From Paradesertivirga sp966210515 (GTDB taxonomy: Bacteria; Bacteroidota; Bacteroidia; Sphingobacteriales; Sphingobacteriaceae): a DNA stretch of 64,000 bases. The stretch is from contig CBIHLM010000017.1 of assembly GCA_966210515.1 (NCBI GenBank), forward strand, positions 1 to 64,000, written 5' to 3'. How positions within the stretch are numbered: position 1 is the stretch's first letter; the number at the start of each line of letters is the position of its first letter. The position numbers were made by a program, and so were the translations under genes. Shown one piece after another: positions 1-8,130 of the stretch. The notes beneath the pieces are model-generated. The model had not been told where the DNA came from and searched no databases. It saw only the letters and a program-made list of their open reading frames with translations.

Positions 1-98
1 GTATATATAGTGACTTCCTTACCGGGCAATTTTCGTCTGATTGTAAGATAATTTTCTGATTTTTTTCCATTGATATTCAGCATTTCTAACTATTTAGT

Positions 99-125
99 AA
101 GTACCAAACTTTCAGGTAGGTACTT
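99..125. promoter_or_regulatory. Inverted repeat, candidate operator 1
   Basis: AAGTACC at 99-105 and GGTACTT at 119-125 form a perfect 7-bp inverted repeat with a 13-nt spacer. The right arm overlaps the -33 element of the promoter proposed at 124-154. GTAC-type dyads of this kind are known targets of HxlR and MarR family regulators. No such regulator is encoded directly next to it in the window, so the binding protein may lie upstream of position 1. Confidence 0.45.
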
Positions 126-154
126 GTACAAAGGTAAGGTTCACAATACTTTTG
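124..154 (+). promoter_or_regulatory. Bacteroidota-type promoter of the SnoaL pair
   Basis: TTG at 124-126 and TACTTTTG at 147-154 match the Bacteroidota -33 (TTTG/TTG) and -7 (TAnnTTTG) elements. The spacer is 20 nt, which is canonical. Transcription would start near 160, about 20 nt before the ATG at 181. Confidence 0.6.
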
Positions 155-158
155 TGAA
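140..158. promoter_or_regulatory. Inverted repeat, candidate operator 2
   Basis: TTCACAA (140-146), a TACTT spacer and TTGTGAA (152-158) form a perfect 7-bp dyad centred on the -7 box of the same promoter. A protein bound here would block polymerase. This arrangement suggests repression. The regulator is not identified. Confidence 0.45.
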
Positions 159-180
159 AATAACTTTAAAATAAAATAGT

Positions 181-558
181 ATGTCACAGGTAGAAACCAA
201 TAAGCAAATCGCTATTACAGCTTATCAAAGAATTTTTGGTGATTTAGACATCACTGGGGTAGATGAATATATGAGTAAGGATTTCTTACAACATAATCCA
301 ACAACAGCCGACGGTCCGGAAGGAGTAAAGGCACTTGTTCAAATGCTTATCTCACAAGGTGTACCAAAACAAAAAATAGTATTCAAACACGTTGTTGCAG
401 ATGGTGATATTGTTTTCCTTCATTCTCGTTATGAAATGGCAGGAAAGGAATGGAGGTTTATCGATATTTATCGTATAGAAAATGGAAAATTAGCCGAGCA
501 TTGGGACGCTATGATGCAGATGCCTGATAATCGTGGTAATAATAATCCGATGTTCTAA
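181..558 (+). CDS. SnoaL-like / NTF2-fold small protein
   Basis: The 125-residue product has the pattern of the SnoaL-like polyketide cyclase and nuclear transport factor 2 superfamily. An N-terminal helix with a QRIFGDLD motif is followed by YMSKDFLQHNP, GPEGVKALVQML, and a beta-rich second half with FLHSRYEM and IDIYRIENGKLAEHWD. The C-terminal IENGKxxEHWD segment is typical of this fold. There is no signal peptide, so it should be cytoplasmic. Members range from isomerases to ligand-binding proteins, and no substrate can be read from the sequence. The ATG lies about 20 nt after a good promoter. The gene is followed 32 nt later by a second NTF2-fold gene, so the two are probably co-transcribed. 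Confidence 0.85.
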   Translation: MSQVETNKQIAITAYQRIFGDLDITGVDEYMSKDFLQHNPTTADGPEGVKALVQMLISQGVPKQKIVFKHVVADGDIVFLHSRYEMAGKEWRFIDIYRIENGKLAEHWDAMMQMPDNRGNNNPMF

Positions 559-590
559 TAGTAATATTTATCCATTAAATAATTGAAAAC

Positions 591-977
591 ATGACAGCAA
601 AAGAAGTAGTAGAGTCTTATTCAATAGCTCTTTCAAAAGGAGATATTCCCGCAGCATTTTCGTATTTCAGCCCTGAAGCAAAATGGCATCAACCCGGAAA
701 CAATAAGTTTTCTGGAACAAAGACAGGACTCGATGCTATTGGCAAAATGCTTGGCGATATGATGGGTGCAACACAAGGTTCATTAGTTATCAAACCTGCG
801 GGTGCAATGATGGTTAATGGAAATTTTGTTTCTTGCCCTGTTCGTTTTAGTGCGAAGACCGGTGACAAATCGATAGACATGAATGGTAACGATTTGTATG
901 AAGTGGTAGGTGGAAAAATAGTTCAAGTATGGCTTTTTTCTGAAGATCAGCCTGCTGAAGATGAGTTTTGGAAATAA
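591..977 (+). CDS. SnoaL-like / NTF2-fold small protein (second copy)
   Basis: The 128-residue product is another NTF2-fold protein. It starts MTAKEVVESYSIALSKGDI, then FSYFSPEAKWHQPG, a central beta stretch with FVSCPVRFSAKTG, and ends with NDLYEVVGGKIVQVWLFSEDQ. The WHxPG turn and the closing YEVxxGKIVxVW strand are common in SnoaL-like isomerases. It is only distantly similar to the gene before it and is not a recent duplicate. There is no signal peptide. It probably shares the promoter at 124-154. A strong hairpin lies 30 nt after its stop. Confidence 0.85.
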   Translation: MTAKEVVESYSIALSKGDIPAAFSYFSPEAKWHQPGNNKFSGTKTGLDAIGKMLGDMMGATQGSLVIKPAGAMMVNGNFVSCPVRFSAKTGDKSIDMNGNDLYEVVGGKIVQVWLFSEDQPAEDEFWK

Positions 978-1007
978 CATTTAGTCACAATCACAAGAGG
1001 GCGGGTC

Positions 1008-1026
1008 AGGGAGCATATTGCTCCCT
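1008..1026 (+). terminator. Hairpin after the SnoaL pair
   Basis: AGGGAGCA (1008-1015), a TAT loop and TGCTCCCT (1019-1026) form a perfect 8-bp stem 30 nt after the stop at 977. No T-run follows. It may be a transcript-end stabiliser rather than a classical intrinsic terminator. Confidence 0.45.
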
Positions 1027-1127
1027 TGATTGATCAAAGGCTGCTGTTGAAACTAATGATTTAAAAAAAGTATTTCCCATTGTCACCCGGTTTTTAACTA
1101 TAGTTGTTTGTATATGTATAAACCCGG

Positions 1128-2309
1128 ATGGACAGGACTAACCAAAATTTTCAGATTGCTGATTTAATCAGTAAATTATTGAGAGGAGATATTACCGAAG
1201 CAGAGGATTTGTATCTTCAAAAGTGGGTGAATGAGCACCATGAGAATCGGACGTTTTTTAAGAAGTTTGTTGATAGTACTTACCTGGAAAACCAACAAAA
1301 TATTTTTAGGGCGATTGATTCAAACCAGGCATGGAACAAGCTTTATCGAAGAATTTATAATACTCCCCAATCTCGGCCTCTTTATTCCGGTATATTAAAA
1401 TATGCAGCCATTCTTATCCCTGTTCTTATAACTTTTGGTCTTTTGTTTTATTTGTCAGATGGAAAAAAAGGAGAAACGGAAAAGAAATCGGCTCAATCAG
1501 CCCCTAACGACATTAAGCCGGGAAGTAAACGTGCGATACTGACCTTAAGCAACGGTGAGCGTGTTGTACTTGATTCAGGTGTTCGCAGGAACATTGATGA
1601 AGACAATGGCACTTTTATAAATAACAATAATGATATCCTGTCTTATAATACAAGTAAACAATCACAAACCGGGAAAAAAGAATTTTTTAATACTGTCCTG
1701 ATTCCGGCCGGTGGGGAATATAGGTTAATACTTGCTGATGGTACAAAAGTATGGATGAATTCGAAGTCTGAATTGCGCTATCCAATAGAGTTTAACGGCA
1801 CAGAACGTAAGGTATATTTAAAGGGTGAGGCTTATTTTGAAGTAGCTAAGAATGCATCTATGCCATTTATAGTAAAGACTGATAAAGCCGATGTGAAGGT
1901 TTTAGGCACACACTTTAATGTCTCTGCTTACGCTGATGATGAAACAAAGACTACATTAATTGAAGGTGCTGTTAAAGTAAAAGGTGTAAAAGGTGCTGCA
2001 GTTTTAAAACCAGGTGAGCAAGCAGTAATAAGTAACTCGCAATTTAAAGTGCGGAATGACATAGATGCAGAAGGCGAAATAGCCTGGAAAAATGGATTTT
2101 TTAATTTCAGAGATGCTGGAATTGAGGATATTATGCGCGGTGTAGCACGATGGTATGATATAGAAGTTAAATATGAAGGGGGCATTCCCACAACAGAACT
2201 TAGCGGCAGAATGTCCAGAAATGTTAATCTGTCTGGATTGATAAAAATACTGGAGTTTGAGGGGATAAAATTCCGGATTGAAGGAAGAAAAGTAACCGTT
2301 ATCAATTAA
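1128..2309 (+). CDS. FecR-family anti-sigma factor
   Basis: The 393-residue product has FecR-family architecture. A cytoplasmic N-terminus (about 1-88) would hold an ECF sigma factor. One membrane helix runs from about 89 to 110 and the rest is periplasmic. The FecR core spans about 185-285 and includes IPAGGEYRLILADGTKVW and YFEVAK. The C-terminal DUF4974-like segment is about 320-393. In this family the protein relays a signal from a TonB receptor with an STN domain to its sigma factor. The next gene encodes exactly such a receptor. The sigma gene that normally precedes fecR is missing: the genes upstream are SnoaL-like. The only sigma factor in the window is at 22917-23474. Confidence 0.9.
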   Translation: MDRTNQNFQIADLISKLLRGDITEAEDLYLQKWVNEHHENRTFFKKFVDSTYLENQQNIFRAIDSNQAWNKLYRRIYNTPQSRPLYSGILKYAAILIPVLITFGLLFYLSDGKKGETEKKSAQSAPNDIKPGSKRAILTLSNGERVVLDSGVRRNIDEDNGTFINNNNDILSYNTSKQSQTGKKEFFNTVLIPAGGEYRLILADGTKVWMNSKSELRYPIEFNGTERKVYLKGEAYFEVAKNASMPFIVKTDKADVKVLGTHFNVSAYADDETKTTLIEGAVKVKGVKGAAVLKPGEQAVISNSQFKVRNDIDAEGEIAWKNGFFNFRDAGIEDIMRGVARWYDIEVKYEGGIPTTELSGRMSRNVNLSGLIKILEFEGIKFRIEGRKVTVIN

Positions 2310-2497
2310 TTCCGGGTGATCTCGGATAAGCATCCTCGGATAAGCAACCAGTTGAGCTGCATTAATAAATAGTATAATTAATCATTTAAACCAAAATCAT
2401 GAAGAAAGAGATACGAAAGCTCATTTAAACGGTGTGCCCGATAATATAATGTAGAAACAGTTGTCATTATTATCTACATAACTATTATTAAAAAAAA

Positions 2498-2524
2498 CCG
2501 GGAAGTGCTCTAACACTTTCCCGG
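2498..2524 (+). promoter_or_regulatory. Leader hairpin upstream of susC
   Basis: CCGGGAAGTG at 2498-2507 pairs with CACTTTCCCGG at 2514-2524 with one bulge. It lies in the 287-nt interval between fecR and the SusC gene, 73 nt before the ATG. A nine-codon open frame (ATG 2401, stop 2428-2430) precedes it. No T-run follows, so it looks more like a 5' leader structure or processing site than a terminator. The rest of the interval shows nothing recognisable. Confidence 0.4.
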
Positions 2525-2596
2525 CAAATATCTGGGTGCCAATCATCAGAAGTAAGAATTTATAAACTAACGTTTTAACCCAAATTAAGCAAAATT

Positions 2597-5500
2597 ATGA
2601 AATTAAAGTGGAACTGCGCACTAGCGGTCTGGCCCGGCGTATCCAAAATTTTAATGGTTATGAAACTCATCGTCGTTTTTATGGTTTTGGCTCTTGCTCA
2701 GGTAAGTGCTAAAACATATGGTCAAAACGTAACTCTTCATCAAAAAAATACGACTCTTAAAAAGGTTTTAATATTAATAGAAAAGCAAACCGGCTATCAA
2801 TTTATATATGATAGTAAGCTTGAAGGCCTTAAAACAAGAACATTAAATATCGATGTAGACAATCAATCGATTGATAAAGTACTTGACCAATGCTTTTCAA
2901 ATCTTCCTATTAACTATATAATAGTTCAAAAAACAGTTGCTCTTAAAAGAAAAGACATTGAGAAAAACTCTGAAAGATCGATAAAATCTAGTGAGGTTCA
3001 TAAAGTTAAAGGAATCGTAACGGATGATAAAGGCAATGTTCTTCCAGGAGTGAGTATTAAGGTTGAAACCACTAATGTTGGTACTGTTACTAACTTTAAG
3101 GGCGAGTATGAAATTAATGTGGAGGAAGGTGCTACTTTATTGTTTTCTTATATCGGCTTTGCTTCACAAAAAATTGCTGTAAGCGGAAAAACCAGAATTG
3201 ATGTGGTTATGCAGATTGATGAAATAGCCAGCAAGTTGCAAGAAGTGGTTGTAGTTGGCTATGGAACACAAAAGAAAGTCAATTTAACGGGTTCTGTATC
3301 CAGCATATCTGCGAATGAACTGGAAAGCAGGCCCATAACACAAGCATCTCAGGCATTGGCAGGTCTGGCTACAGGTGTTACTGTTTCGCAAGGATCTGGT
3401 CGTCCGGGCAATGACGGGTCTTCAATTACAGTTCGTGGGCTGGGTACATTCTCGAATGCGGGAACTGATGCCTTGGTATTGGTTGATGGTTTAGCGTCAT
3501 CAATCAATGATGTTGACCCCAATAATATAAAGAGTATCTCGGTATTAAAAGATGCCGCCTCAGCATCTATTTATGGAACCCGGGCTGCAAACGGGGTAAT
3601 ACTAATTGAAACCAAACGCGGGCAAGCCGGGAAACTCCAGATTAACTACAATAACTATGCAGGATGGCAAAAAGTTACTGAGTTGCCGCAATTCCTTGAT
3701 TCATGGGAATATGCTGAATTAAGAGGAGGTTATACCGCCGAGCAAATAGCCCTGTATAAATCAGGTTCAGACCCTGATAACTATCCCAATGTACCTCATC
3801 TTAAAAAATTGCTGAACTCCGGTTCGGGATTTCAAACCAACCATAGCCTTAATTTTATGGGCGGTAATGAAAATAATTCATATCTCTTTTCTCTGGGGTA
3901 TCTGAAACAGGACGGCATTGTAGCCGAAAATACGTACGATAAGTATAATTTTCTATTAAATTATGATAGCAAACTTAAAAAGAACCTGAGCCTTAAATTT
4001 AATTTAAGCGGATTTAGTGCCGGTACCAACGAGCCACGTCATTCCAGTGGAGATATGACAAATATGATAGCTTTCGCTGTTCGGGAACCTGCAATATTCG
4101 CAGGTGCAAAATCTGACGGAACCTATGGATATCAGGATAATTTTAGTCCGGAGGCATGGTTGGCAAGCGAATCGTTTATAAATAGAAAGAATAAGAATTT
4201 TTTAGGAGGGGTAGAACTCTCGTGGGAAATAGTCAAGGGCTTGAGTTTAAGTGGAAAAGGAGGGTATAGATATTTTAATTATACAGATAATGACTTTATT
4301 TCGGAGGTCGTTTTTGATAAAAATAAAACAGTTGGCCCTAATCGTTTATCGATAGGAACAGGGGATAATTCCTTACTCACTTTGCAGTCTTTGCTTCAAT
4401 ATTCTAAAGCAATAAAGCAACATAGTTTTAATGTTTTGGCAGGATATTCCCAGGAAGAATATCAGCAAGACTGGATGTCTGCCTCACGGGATAGATTTGC
4501 TAATAATTCATTATACGAATTGAATGCAGGTGCAGCAAGCAATATGCAATCGTCTGGTTCTGGAACGGAATGGGCCTTGAGATCTTATTTTGGCCGGGTA
4601 AATTATTCCTTTGCCGGAAAATATCTTTTGGAAGCAAATGCCCGGTATGACGGAACTTCCCGTTTTCCAAAAAAAGGCAGATGGGGATTTTTTCCTTCAG
4701 TTTCTGCAGGATGGAGAATATCAGAAGAATCCTTTATTAAAGATAACTTAAGCTGGATCGACAACCTTAAGCTTCGTGCTTCATGGGGCCAATTAGGAAA
4801 CCAGAACATTTCTGATTACCCATATCAAAACGTATTAGCTTTAGGTCAGAACTATACCTTTGGAGGAACACTTGCACCGGGGGCAAAGGTAAACAGATTG
4901 GCTAACGCAGATGTTACTTGGGAAACGACACAAATTACGGACATCGGTTTAGATTTAGGGATTTTAAATGGAAAACTAGATGTAACGTTGGATTTTTTCG
5001 ACAAAACTACATCTGATATTCTTTATCCTATATCTGTTTCAAGTGTGTTGGGTTTGGCTACATCTGATGTAAATGCCGGAGAGGTAAAGAACACAGGATT
5101 TGAACTTATGTTCAATTATAAAACCTCTATAGGTAAACTAAATATTGGGCTGGCACCTAATTTTTCATACATTAAAAACAGGGTAACCAAACTTGCGGAT
5201 GGTAAAATGCGAGATATTGGTAAGGGACTTTTTGTCGGTGAGTCGTTGCGTCCTATTTATGGTTATGTGGCAGATGGACTGTTTGTAGATGCTGCGGATG
5301 TAGCAAGTTATCCTACTCAGCCTATTGCTGGCCAGCCAGGAGTTATTCGTTTTAAAGATATCAGCGGACCTGATGGAGTTCCGGATGGTAAGGTGGATGC
5401 TACTTACGATAGAAAAGTGCTAGCCTCAACATTTCCCAAATATTCTTATGGTGCTACTGTTAATGCTGACTATAAAGGATTTGATTTTTCATTGTTGCTG

Positions 5501-5944
5501 CAAGGGCTAGCTGGATTGGAAAAGCAAATGGGTAATTATCAGGCCTTCGCATTTTATAACGGCGGAAATATACAGAGATGGCAGGCTGATAATGCCTGGA
5601 CAGAAGCGAATCCTAACCCCAATGCATTATATCCTAAGCTAACAAGCCTGGGTTTGGGAAGTCAAAATGTTCAAACGTCAACATTCTGGAACAGAAACGC
5701 GAGTTTCCTAAGGGTTAAGAATGTACAGGTGGGTTATACCCTCCCTAAAAGTGCTATCCAAAAACTCAGTATAAGCCAATTGAGGCTTTTCTTCGGCGGA
5801 CAAAATCTTTTTTCGGCGAATCATTTTTATACCGGCTGGGATCCTGAAATGAGCCAAGGTGGAGGCGACCAACGGGGTGGCGATAATACTCCATTCTATC
5901 CAATCACAAGCGTCTATACGTTTGGGATGAATGTTAAATTTTAA
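2597..5944 (+). CDS. SusC/RagA TonB-linked outer membrane receptor with STN domain
   Basis: The 1115-residue protein is a TonB-dependent transporter of the SusC family. A signal peptide ends near residue 40 (AQVSA). An STN domain (about 47-115) carries the GYQFIYDSK motif. A carboxypeptidase-regulatory-like domain (about 133-210, KGIVTDDKGNVLPGVS) is next. The plug contains GYGTQKKVNLTGSVS and the SusC signature LKDAASASIYGTRAANGVI. The beta-barrel ends in an aromatic-terminal strand (GMNVKF). The STN domain implies signalling to the FecR protein just upstream. It imports glycan or another large ligand captured by the SusD partner encoded next. The N-terminus is long before the hydrophobic core. 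A second ATG at codon 19 would also give a good signal peptide. Confidence 0.95.
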   Translation: MKLKWNCALAVWPGVSKILMVMKLIVVFMVLALAQVSAKTYGQNVTLHQKNTTLKKVLILIEKQTGYQFIYDSKLEGLKTRTLNIDVDNQSIDKVLDQCFSNLPINYIIVQKTVALKRKDIEKNSERSIKSSEVHKVKGIVTDDKGNVLPGVSIKVETTNVGTVTNFKGEYEINVEEGATLLFSYIGFASQKIAVSGKTRIDVVMQIDEIASKLQEVVVVGYGTQKKVNLTGSVSSISANELESRPITQASQALAGLATGVTVSQGSGRPGNDGSSITVRGLGTFSNAGTDALVLVDGLASSINDVDPNNIKSISVLKDAASASIYGTRAANGVILIETKRGQAGKLQINYNNYAGWQKVTELPQFLDSWEYAELRGGYTAEQIALYKSGSDPDNYPNVPHLKKLLNSGSGFQTNHSLNFMGGNENNSYLFSLGYLKQDGIVAENTYDKYNFLLNYDSKLKKNLSLKFNLSGFSAGTNEPRHSSGDMTNMIAFAVREPAIFAGAKSDGTYGYQDNFSPEAWLASESFINRKNKNFLGGVELSWEIVKGLSLSGKGGYRYFNYTDNDFISEVVFDKNKTVGPNRLSIGTGDNSLLTLQSLLQYSKAIKQHSFNVLAGYSQEEYQQDWMSASRDRFANNSLYELNAGAASNMQSSGSGTEWALRSYFGRVNYSFAGKYLLEANARYDGTSRFPKKGRWGFFPSVSAGWRISEESFIKDNLSWIDNLKLRASWGQLGNQNISDYPYQNVLALGQNYTFGGTLAPGAKVNRLANADVTWETTQITDIGLDLGILNGKLDVTLDFFDKTTSDILYPISVSSVLGLATSDVNAGEVKNTGFELMFNYKTSIGKLNIGLAPNFSYIKNRVTKLADGKMRDIGKGLFVGESLRPIYGYVADGLFVDAADVASYPTQPIAGQPGVIRFKDISGPDGVPDGKVDATYDRKVLASTFPKYSYGATVNADYKGFDFSLLLQGLAGLEKQMGNYQAFAFYNGGNIQRWQADNAWTEANPNPNALYPKLTSLGLGSQNVQTSTFWNRNASFLRVKNVQVGYTLPKSAIQKLSISQLRLFFGGQNLFSANHFYTGWDPEMSQGGGDQRGGDNTPFYPITSVYTFGMNVKF

Positions 5945-6066
5945 AGCTTAACGAACATTTTGAAAATAATTAAAATGAAACTTCGAGGAACCCCCGCTCA
6001 AAACGGAGACGTAAAGATCAGGGGAAGACTCATTATCATTTATTAAAATAAAATTCTAATGAAACC

Positions 6067-6110
6067 ATCATGAGCATCCCGTCATAAACCGAGATGAATA
6101 TGCTCATGAT
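6067..6110. repeat. Inverted repeat between susC and susD
   Basis: ATCATGAGCAT at 6067-6077 and ATGCTCATGAT at 6100-6110 form a perfect 11-bp dyad in the 196-nt susC-susD spacer. There is no T-run after it. It could tune the relative expression of the two genes by mRNA processing or partial termination. Confidence 0.4.
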
Positions 6111-6140
6111 AGCTTCATAGCCATTAAAAAAAATATTCAA

Positions 6141-7772
6141 ATGAAAAAGAGATATATCAATTCACGATTACCCAAAATATGGATTATTTTAGTTTTGCTG
6201 GCGACGTTTAGTTTTGGCTGTAAAAAGGATTTTTTTGATAAACAACCTTTAGCTGAAGCTTCTGACGCAACTTTCTGGAAAACAGAAGGAGATGCTCAAC
6301 TGGCACTTGTAGGATGTTATCACACAGGGGCTGGTTGGAAGGGTGAGGATTTTTGGACACCCAGATCCCTCTTATATCTTGACCTTATGGCAGGAAACGG
6401 CTCGGAAAAAGAACTCATTCCTGATCATGTAACTGATGGAACGCTAAACTCTGCATATTGGGTTACCGGCGCATACTGGCAGAATTCCTATCAGAAAATA
6501 ACTACCTGCAATAACTTCCTGGATCATGTAGGTAATATAAATATGGATGCCTCAAAAAAGGCTGTTATGATTGCGGAAGTTCGTACGCTGAGGGCTTATG
6601 AGTATTTTAACCTGGCCCTATATTTTGGTGATGTCCCTTTAATACAGCATGTTCTTACAATTGCGGAAGCAAACAGCGTAAGCCGTACTCCGAAGGCGGA
6701 TGTTTGGGCGTTTGTAGAAAAGGAGTTAAAAGAAAGCTATCCTGTTCTCCCGTCATCCCGACCTAATAGTGAAAATGGCAGGATCACATCAGCCGCTACT
6801 TTAGCAATATTGGGACGCTTGCAAATGGCCCAGAAAAAATGGACTGAAGCTGCTACAAGTTATAAAACAATCATAGATTATAATCACTATGCTATTGATC
6901 CTAAGTTTAGAGAATTATTCTTTGAGGCTAATGAATTAAGTAAAGAGTTTATCCTGACTTCACAATATCAAAAAGATGTTTATGGACATGTTCTTCTTAC
7001 TTATATGCTACCGGAAACATGGGGAGGCTGGCATCAGTTTTCTCCTTATAACGAATTAGTTAAAGATTTTGAATGTACAGACGGCAAAACAATTGATGTT
7101 TCGCCCTTATACAATCCGGCAGATCCGTACAATAATCGCGATCCAAGATTGGATGCTACTATCATGATTTCTGATCGGACTTCTTATAGAGGAAAAACGT
7201 ATATATCCCGACCAGGAACCTCTTCTCCAGATAGGAAAGATAGGTATCCGGTATGGAGCGGATACTGTATCATGAAATTTCTGGAAGATGATCCTACACA
7301 AAATCAGTGGAGTTACGGCGGTAATTTTTCAATAATCCGTTATGCGGAAGTTCTTTTAAGTTATCTGGAATCGAAATTAGAGTCGGGTGCAGCGATCGAT
7401 CAGACATTGCTTAATGAAACAATCAATAAGGTGCGTGGTCGCGCAGCTGTAAATATGCCAATGGTAACTACTACAGATCCTGTTGAATTAAGAAAAATTG
7501 TGAGAAGAGAACGTAGAGTTGAGTTCGCTTTTGAAGGCTTGAGATACTATGACATTCTTCGTTGGGGAATTGCTGCAACCGAGCTTAATCGTCAATTTAC
7601 GGGAATGAAACTGACAAATACCCCAGCAACTTTCACAGACTTTCCTGTGGATAGCGAAGGCTATTTTATTATGGGTAGAAGAAACTTCAAGGCAGGAACA
7701 AACGAGTTATGGCCTATCCCACAATCAGAACGGGATATTAATAAGAATTTAACACAGAATTTTGGTTATTAG
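6141..7772 (+). CDS. SusD/RagB nutrient-binding lipoprotein
   Basis: The 543-residue lipoprotein has a lipobox with Cys27 (TFSFGC) and the SusD signature KKDFFDKQPL directly after it. An N-terminal SusD-like region includes NSYQKITTCNNFL. A TPR-like segment holds AEVRTLRAYEYFNLALYFGDVPL, and the C-terminal SusD/RagB part has the classic VRRERRVEFAFEGLRYYDILRWG motif. It caps the SusC barrel on the cell surface and captures ligand. It is probably co-transcribed with the SusC gene at 2597. The substrate of this pair cannot be read from the sequence, because no hydrolase gene accompanies it. Confidence 0.95.
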   Translation: MKKRYINSRLPKIWIILVLLATFSFGCKKDFFDKQPLAEASDATFWKTEGDAQLALVGCYHTGAGWKGEDFWTPRSLLYLDLMAGNGSEKELIPDHVTDGTLNSAYWVTGAYWQNSYQKITTCNNFLDHVGNINMDASKKAVMIAEVRTLRAYEYFNLALYFGDVPLIQHVLTIAEANSVSRTPKADVWAFVEKELKESYPVLPSSRPNSENGRITSAATLAILGRLQMAQKKWTEAATSYKTIIDYNHYAIDPKFRELFFEANELSKEFILTSQYQKDVYGHVLLTYMLPETWGGWHQFSPYNELVKDFECTDGKTIDVSPLYNPADPYNNRDPRLDATIMISDRTSYRGKTYISRPGTSSPDRKDRYPVWSGYCIMKFLEDDPTQNQWSYGGNFSIIRYAEVLLSYLESKLESGAAIDQTLLNETINKVRGRAAVNMPMVTTTDPVELRKIVRRERRVEFAFEGLRYYDILRWGIAATELNRQFTGMKLTNTPATFTDFPVDSEGYFIMGRRNFKAGTNELWPIPQSERDINKNLTQNFGY

Positions 7773-7812
7773 CCTTATAATAAGCTAGCTTATACATAAG
7801 CATATCAAAAAG

Positions 7813-7854
7813 ATAATGGGATGACTGGTGTAGAGATATGCGGTCTCCCATTAT
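7813..7854 (+). terminator. Candidate terminator hairpin after susD
   Basis: ATAATGGGA (7813-7821) and TCCCATTAT (7846-7854) form a perfect 9-bp stem with a 24-nt loop, 40 nt after the susD stop. A TTCTTA tract follows. The right arm falls inside sequence homologous to the upstream region of the GH29 gene, so the hairpin may be partly fortuitous. Confidence 0.4.
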
Positions 7855-8112
7855 TTCTTATATAAGAACAAGCGCCGTTAATTTCTTTATTTACTTATTA
7901 CAATTACACAATTAATACTACAAGAAAGTTTTTTAGGAACCAACGCTTGAATGGTGGCGAGACTCTTCGTGAATTATCTGATGCTGCAAAGAAGCCAATT
8001 GCCCTTTTGAATTTATTTCCCCATTCAGAGACTGGCTTAACCCAGATTCCTTACAAAAGCGAATGAGGTTTTTGTGAAACGAATGCAGGGTATCTTACAG
8101 AACTCCTCAATC
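7836..8112 (+). pseudogene. Decayed alpha-L-fucosidase (GH29) 5' fragment
   Basis: This stretch aligns by eye with the upstream region and 5' third of the intact fucosidase gene at 20984-22768. ATATGCGGTCTCCCA at 7836 matches 20884. GAATGGTGGCGAGA at 7949-7962 matches 21077-21090, which encodes the EWWRD motif. GAATTATCTGATGC near 7971 matches about 21395. GTGAAACGAATGCA at 8074 matches 21500. About 296 nt between the second and third blocks are missing, and several frameshifts are present. It is therefore the remnant of a second fucosidase copy with an internal deletion. Its 3' end runs directly into the AraC gene that follows and supplies a misleading in-frame GTG start. Confidence 0.8.
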
Positions 8113-8130
8113 TTTGTCAAGAACCAGTTC

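Noticed and set aside
1..98. A gene or RNA at the left edge
   Set aside because: Only AT-rich sequence with no frame or structure beyond the promoter elements listed.
8074..8130. GTG 8074 as the start of the AraC gene
   Set aside because: The first 19 codons align with the fucosidase (VKRM...L) and belong to the remnant. The first AraC-like residues follow ATG 8131.
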